Assembly: GCF_014023125.1 (NCBI RefSeq)
Contig: NZ_CP048914.1
Coordinates: forward strand, 558,001 to 622,000
Source: Candidatus Xianfuyuplasma coldseepsis
GTDB taxonomy: Bacteria > Bacillota_I > Bacilli_A > Izemoplasmatales > Izemoplasmataceae
Direction of reading: 5' to 3'
DNA length: 64,000 bases
Position 1 is the first letter of the stretch, and every line of letters begins with the position of its first letter. The notes beneath the pieces were generated by a model, which saw only the letters and a list, made by a program, of their open reading frames with translations, ran no database searches and was not told the origin of the DNA. Below, in pieces: positions 60,390 through 64,000 of this stretch. Both the position numbers and the translations under genes were made by a program.

Positions 60390-61753
60390 TACTTTTTAAC
60401 CAATAATGTCACAGATTCGATGTGAGATGTATGTGGGAACATGTCAAATGGCGTTACAGACAAGACTTTATACTTGCGAGTTAGTACTTTAAGATTTTTT
60501 CCTAATGTACTAGGATTACATGAGACATAGATGACTTTACTCACTGGTTTTCTTGTGAGAAGATCCAATGTCTTATTATCCAATCCACTGCGCGGTGGAT
60601 CAATAATAATCACATCTGGAGTAATACCTTTGTCATACAATTTGGGAAGTGCAGTTTTGACTTCACCATTGATAAAATCAACGTTATCAAATTTGTTAAT
60701 TTTTCGATTATGTAGAGCACTATATATCGACTCTTTACTGGAATCAATACCTATCACTCGTTTGGCATAAGGGGCAAGATACATACTGATGGCACCAGCT
60801 CCAGAATATGCGTCAATAATGGTTTGATCGGTGTCAAAATCTAGTAAGGATTTCACATAGGAATATAGTTGTATCGCTTGACTTGGATTCAACTGATAAA
60901 AGGCTTTAGGTTTAAGGTCATATTGGATATCTCCAATTCCTTCAGCTATGGTGTTTTTCCCTGCTAAAATCTCCACATCTTCGCCAAAAATCTCAATGTT
61001 TTTGACATCGTGATTTTTTGATATACCGACACTCACAACATTGGGTAATTGGAGGATATCTTGAGCTACCTGATGAAGGGCCTTATTAAATATCGTGATA
61101 ATTAAGGTTACTTGTATTTCTCCAGTATGATGCGATTCACGAGTAACAATATAACGTAATAATCCACGCATTGTTTTTGGATCAAATGCATAAATGGAGT
61201 GCGTATCGCATATTTCAAGAATGCGTTGATTTACAAGGTTGATATGCTCTGCTTGTACAGGACAGTCTATAATTGGTACAAGATCATTGGAGTTCACCTT
61301 GTATAACCCCGTAGTAATCCCATGCTTTGTATTCTCTACAGGCATTTGAGCTTTATGGCGATAATGACGAGGAGTATTCATGCCGACCATATCATTAAAC
61401 GTAATGGATGCTACATCCACATTGCTATAGCGTTCAATGGCTTGTTGAAGCATCTCTTCTTTTAATAAGAGTTGTTCATCATATGCAACATGTTGTAATT
61501 GACATCCACCACATTGATAGTAATGTTTGCAAAACGGTTTCACTCGCTTCGCCGCTTTGATATTAAACTTAACAATTTCTCCCTCGGCATACTTATCGGA
61601 CACTTTTGTAATCCGAACAATCACTTCTTCTGGGGGTATTGCACCTGGAACAAAAACGGCTTTGCGCTTATAATATCCAATTCCTTCACCATTAATTCCT
61701 AATCGCTTAATGGTGAGTAAAATGGTTTGCTGTTTTTCTAATAAAGGTTCCAT
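60389..61753 (-). CDS. RlmCD/RumA-type 23S rRNA m5U methyltransferase
   Basis: 454 residues. N-terminal TRAM domain (ILLTIKRLGINGEGIGYYK), an iron-sulfur cluster motif FCKHYYQCGGCQLQH, SAM site IIDAYSGAGAISMYLA, IIIDPPRSGLD and the catalytic Cys in VIYVSCNPSTLGKNL. Methylates uridines (747/1939 type) in 23S rRNA. AAAGGTG precedes the ATG at 61753. A paralogue is partly visible at 63282-63998. Confidence 0.93.
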   Translation of the reverse strand: MEPLLEKQQTILLTIKRLGINGEGIGYYKRKAVFVPGAIPPEEVIVRITKVSDKYAEGEIVKFNIKAAKRVKPFCKHYYQCGGCQLQHVAYDEQLLLKEEMLQQAIERYSNVDVASITFNDMVGMNTPRHYRHKAQMPVENTKHGITTGLYKVNSNDLVPIIDCPVQAEHINLVNQRILEICDTHSIYAFDPKTMRGLLRYIVTRESHHTGEIQVTLIITIFNKALHQVAQDILQLPNVVSVGISKNHDVKNIEIFGEDVEILAGKNTIAEGIGDIQYDLKPKAFYQLNPSQAIQLYSYVKSLLDFDTDQTIIDAYSGAGAISMYLAPYAKRVIGIDSSKESIYSALHNRKINKFDNVDFINGEVKTALPKLYDKGITPDVIIIDPPRSGLDNKTLDLLTRKPVSKVIYVSCNPSTLGKNLKVLTRKYKVLSVTPFDMFPHTSHIESVTLLVKK

Positions 61754-61783
61754 TGGAACACCTTCTTTCTTAAAACTCAAGTA

Positions 61784-62809
61784 TTAACTATACACGGAAT
61801 CATGGGGAAATGCAACCCCAAATGCTGTTCCGAGTGAAATTACTGCAGTATGTGGTTCGTGACGGAATAACAGGGCCATAGCCGATGTATCATGAAACAG
61901 GCGTACTGTCACTTGTTTGTTCAACATTTCAGCCAATTTCTGCTCCAAATGCTGTTGATAGTTTTCCCCTATATAAGCCAATTTCCCATACCCACCTCGT
62001 GCACTATATATGGCACCTTGTGATACATAGTTTGCAATAGACATATAGATCTTGTTTCCAGTAAAACCAGTTTCATGAATGGCATCGATAATGGTTTTAC
62101 AGATATACCCATCCAATTCAGATGCGGTTTCAACTAATGTCGCTTTGCTCGTGTTCTTATAATATAAATATTTCGCATCCACTGGATCAAGATAACTTTC
62201 AATTATCGTTGTATTACGATCTTTTAAAACTCGTGCTCGTTTGATTTTAGTTTGGCCAAAATCAAACAACATGTAATCACCATTCTTTGTTATGGATGCC
62301 AATCCCCTAGTTCCCATATTTTGCGACCCTTCGATAAAGGTCACAGTGACATCTTCAATGTCTTTTTGCTCAAATGCACGTTGAATACGCTGATAAAATC
62401 GCTGGGTAAGTAAGGGTGATGTCAAGCCACCAACTAGATAAATCTTGCGTATGGTCTTCCAATAATCCCAATGAACAGAACTCCAATTAGTTCGATTCTT
62501 AATCGATATTTCAGATGGTTGAAGTAGTGTTGTTAGGACACTAGCTAAGCGATCGCCAAACATATCCGCTAGTTCTTCAGCTCCTTGTTTGATATCCTTT
62601 GAATCATGAAGTAGTAATTGATCAAACAGATAAAGTACGGACGTTGACTCAATCATATCATATAACCCATACATATTCATGTATTCAATCAGTTTCTCAA
62701 GGATTAGTGAGGGACGGAATAAATCATAGGCCTTTTCATTCTCAACAAAAACACTATTGATGGATGCAACGGGTAACATTTCACCATTTTGAACAAAAGG
62801 ATTCTTCAT
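61784..62809 (-). CDS. uncharacterised protein with actin-like (ASKHA/ROK) fold signatures
   Basis: 341 residues. Glycine- and Asp-rich motifs such as MLFDFGQTKIKRARV, IYLVGGLTSPLL and VISLGTAFGVAFP resemble the phosphate- and adenosine-binding loops of sugar kinase/ROK-type ATPases, though order and spacing are unusual. Substrate unknown. GGTGA precedes the ATG at 62809, which overlaps the yjbQ stop region, so it is in one operon with yjbQ and, after 30 nt, the rRNA methyltransferase gene. Confidence 0.6.
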   Translation of the reverse strand: MKNPFVQNGEMLPVASINSVFVENEKAYDLFRPSLILEKLIEYMNMYGLYDMIESTSVLYLFDQLLLHDSKDIKQGAEELADMFGDRLASVLTTLLQPSEISIKNRTNWSSVHWDYWKTIRKIYLVGGLTSPLLTQRFYQRIQRAFEQKDIEDVTVTFIEGSQNMGTRGLASITKNGDYMLFDFGQTKIKRARVLKDRNTTIIESYLDPVDAKYLYYKNTSKATLVETASELDGYICKTIIDAIHETGFTGNKIYMSIANYVSQGAIYSARGGYGKLAYIGENYQQHLEQKLAEMLNKQVTVRLFHDTSAMALLFRHEPHTAVISLGTAFGVAFPHDSVYS

Positions 62810-62810
62810 G

Positions 62811-63227
62811 TTATTCACCGATTATTTTTACTAAGACCCGTTTTCGTCGTTTTCCATCAAACTCCCCATAGAAAATCTGCTCCCAGGGTCCAAAATCAAG
62901 TTGTCCATCCGTAATCGCGACAACGACTTCTCGTCCCATAATCGTTCGCTTGATGTGGGCGTCCGCATTATCTTCAAATCCATTGTGATCGTACTGGTTG
63001 TATGGTTTTTCGGGAGCCAACTTCTCTAAGAAACGCTCAAAATCGTTGTGTAGTCCTCGTTCATCATCATTGATGAATACACTAGCTGTTATATGCATAG
63101 CATTGACTAAAACGAGTCCCTCTTGAATACCACTTTCATCCAAACAACGCTCGACATCACGGGTAATATTGATTAACTCGCGTCGTTTTGACGTTTGAAA
63201 CCACAGTTCTTTGCGATAGGATTTCAT
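62811..63227 (-). CDS. yjbQ: YjbQ/UPF0047 family protein
   Basis: 138 residues, the family's normal size. [60 protein letters not shown] match the UPF0047 signature with its conserved His residues. Members have been linked to weak thiamin-phosphate-synthase activity but the real role is unsettled. GAGGTGATCTG precedes the ATG at 63227. Confidence 0.92.
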   Translation of the reverse strand: MKSYRKELWFQTSKRRELINITRDVERCLDESGIQEGLVLVNAMHITASVFINDDERGLHNDFERFLEKLAPEKPYNQYDHNGFEDNADAHIKRTIMGREVVVAITDGQLDFGPWEQIFYGEFDGKRRKRVLVKIIGE

Positions 63228-63267
63228 CAGATCACCTCGTATTCTATTATAGCATAGTCCATTTATC

Positions 63268-63297
63268 AAAAAACAGGATTTCTAATCCTGTTTTTTT
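63268..63297 (-). terminator. intrinsic terminator
   Basis: AAAAACAGGAT/ATCCTGTTTTT, containing the stop codon of the upstream methyltransferase gene. Confidence 0.85.
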
Positions 63298-63998
63298 AAT
63301 CGTAATTTACTTACCGTCTCAATATGAGAGGTTTGAGGAAACATGTCAAATGGCGTAACTTCAAGAACTTCATACCCTTGTGACTGCAGATAGTTTAAAT
63401 CCCTAGCAAGTGTTGAAACATTGCAAGATATATATACTACACGGGGAATTTTCATCTCAACTATGGTCTCTAGGAAATCCTTGTCACACCCTTTACGTGG
63501 TGGATCAATGAAGAGAACGTCGACGTCGTAGTTTTTCCAATGTTTAATCACTTTTTCTGCTTTACCAGCCACATATTTTGCGTTGGTTATGTTATTGTTT
63601 TTCGCATTTTCCATTGCATCTTCAATGGCAGATTTCACTACATCAACACCAAGGACTGTTTTCGCATATTTGGCTGCGGATAAACCGATTGTACCGATAC
63701 CACAGTATGCATCAATGATCACTTCATTTGCTGTTAAATCTGCATATTCAATCGCTTTTCTGTACATTTCTTCGGTTTGTGCTGGATTGATTTGATAGAA
63801 TGAACGATGAGAAATTTTGAATTCAACCCCATTGATTTCATCGCGAATGAAATCGTCTCCGAATAGGACTTTGCTTTTCTTACCAAGTACAACATTCGTA
63901 TTATCGGGATTAAAGTTATGGACAACAGATACGATATTTTTATATCGTGATACTAGTTTTTTAACAATGAGTTCTTTTTTAGGAAGTTTTGGTGTTAG
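63282..63998 (-). CDS. second RlmCD/TrmA-type m5U methyltransferase, 5' part outside the window
   Basis: The frame is open from the stop at 63282 to the window edge, about 238 residues. It shows FYQINPAQTEEMYRKAIEYA, the SAM site IIDAYCGIGTIGLSAA, VLFIDPPRKGCDKDF and the catalytic Cys in VVYISCNVSTLARDL, ending PFDMFPQTSHIETVSKL as in its neighbour at 60389. An internal ATG at 63767 is not the start because the conserved FYQxNP region lies before it. Presumably modifies a different uridine from its paralogue (RlmC/RlmD split). Confidence 0.92.
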   Translation of the reverse strand, partial: LTPKLPKKELIVKKLVSRYKNIVSVVHNFNPDNTNVVLGKKSKVLFGDDFIRDEINGVEFKISHRSFYQINPAQTEEMYRKAIEYADLTANEVIIDAYCGIGTIGLSAAKYAKTVLGVDVVKSAIEDAMENAKNNNITNAKYVAGKAEKVIKHWKNYDVDVLFIDPPRKGCDKDFLETIVEMKIPRVVYISCNVSTLARDLNYLQSQGYEVLEVTPFDMFPQTSHIETVSKLRLKKQD

Positions 63999-64000
63999 CG

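Noticed and set aside
1-64000. CRISPR arrays, tRNA, rRNA genes and insertion sequences
   Set aside because: No regularly spaced identical repeats with spacers, no cloverleaf or rRNA-like sequence, and no transposase-like protein were seen by eye; a covariance-model scan would be needed to exclude small RNAs.

Overview
The window is low-GC, tightly packed DNA with the standard genetic code (Trp is TGG, and TGA is used as a stop). It carries typical Firmicutes hallmarks: a trmFO-xerC pair, an Asn T-box, strong AGGAGG/AGGTGAT ribosome binding sites, many lipobox lipoproteins and no outer-membrane genes. FabV-type enoyl reductase, LipB-type octanoyltransferase and several c-di-GMP proteins in such a background suggest a free-living relative of the Mollicutes/Bacilli (for example an Izemoplasmatales- or Haloplasma-like lineage). 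That placement is inference.

Layout. 1-9 kb: a c-di-GMP signalling block (PAS-GGDEF-HD-GYP, GGDEF-EAL, membrane GGDEF, an output-less dCache sensor) interleaved with lipoproteins. 9-18 kb: MATE exporter, lipB, a 985-residue lipoprotein behind an attenuator-like hairpin, a cell-surface transglutaminase-like protein, and a PopT/DUF368 undecaprenyl-phosphate transporter followed by a 20-codon lipobox-like ORF. 18-23 kb: an MFS exporter with an ArsR-type regulator and a clear operator array, then an ABC exporter/LytTR/DUF3021 operon preceded by two identical 12-mers spaced 21 bp apart. 23-31 kb: metal, arsenite and phosphate transport (CDF exporter under a NiCo-type riboswitch, ACR3, Pit plus DUF47), a degenerate ADP-ribosylglycohydrolase, an M13 peptidase and an aldo/keto reductase.

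33.1-37.9 kb is the most unusual part. It looks like a tandem genomic island inserted in the 3' end of rlmH, the same target used by staphylococcal SCC elements. The last codons of rlmH (NEPYHK-stop) occur three times in the same orientation, at the intact rlmH end, in the middle and at the far end, and the outer copies share the rlmH terminator as well. The two compartments hold (i) a membrane protein, an uncharacterised protein with an RxxxxxH motif and a DUF4238 protein, and (ii) an XRE-fused MNT antitoxin with a HepT toxin broken by an in-frame stop. No ccr or other recombinase lies inside, so the elements would be non-autonomous.

38-64 kb returns to core genes: rlmH, fabV, a 1198-residue lipoprotein of nine degenerate repeats, a complete liv branched-chain amino-acid ABC operon with cre-like boxes, T-box-controlled asnB, trmFO-xerC, a triple-thioredoxin lipoprotein with a GH13 enzyme and divergent LacI regulator, a TetR/acetyltransferase pair, an APH(3')-like kinase, two RlmCD/TrmA-type methyltransferase genes (the second cut by the window edge), an actin-fold protein and YjbQ. 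A cluster of DnaA-box-like sequences lies upstream of the tetR gene. No rRNA, tRNA, CRISPR array or insertion sequence was recognised.
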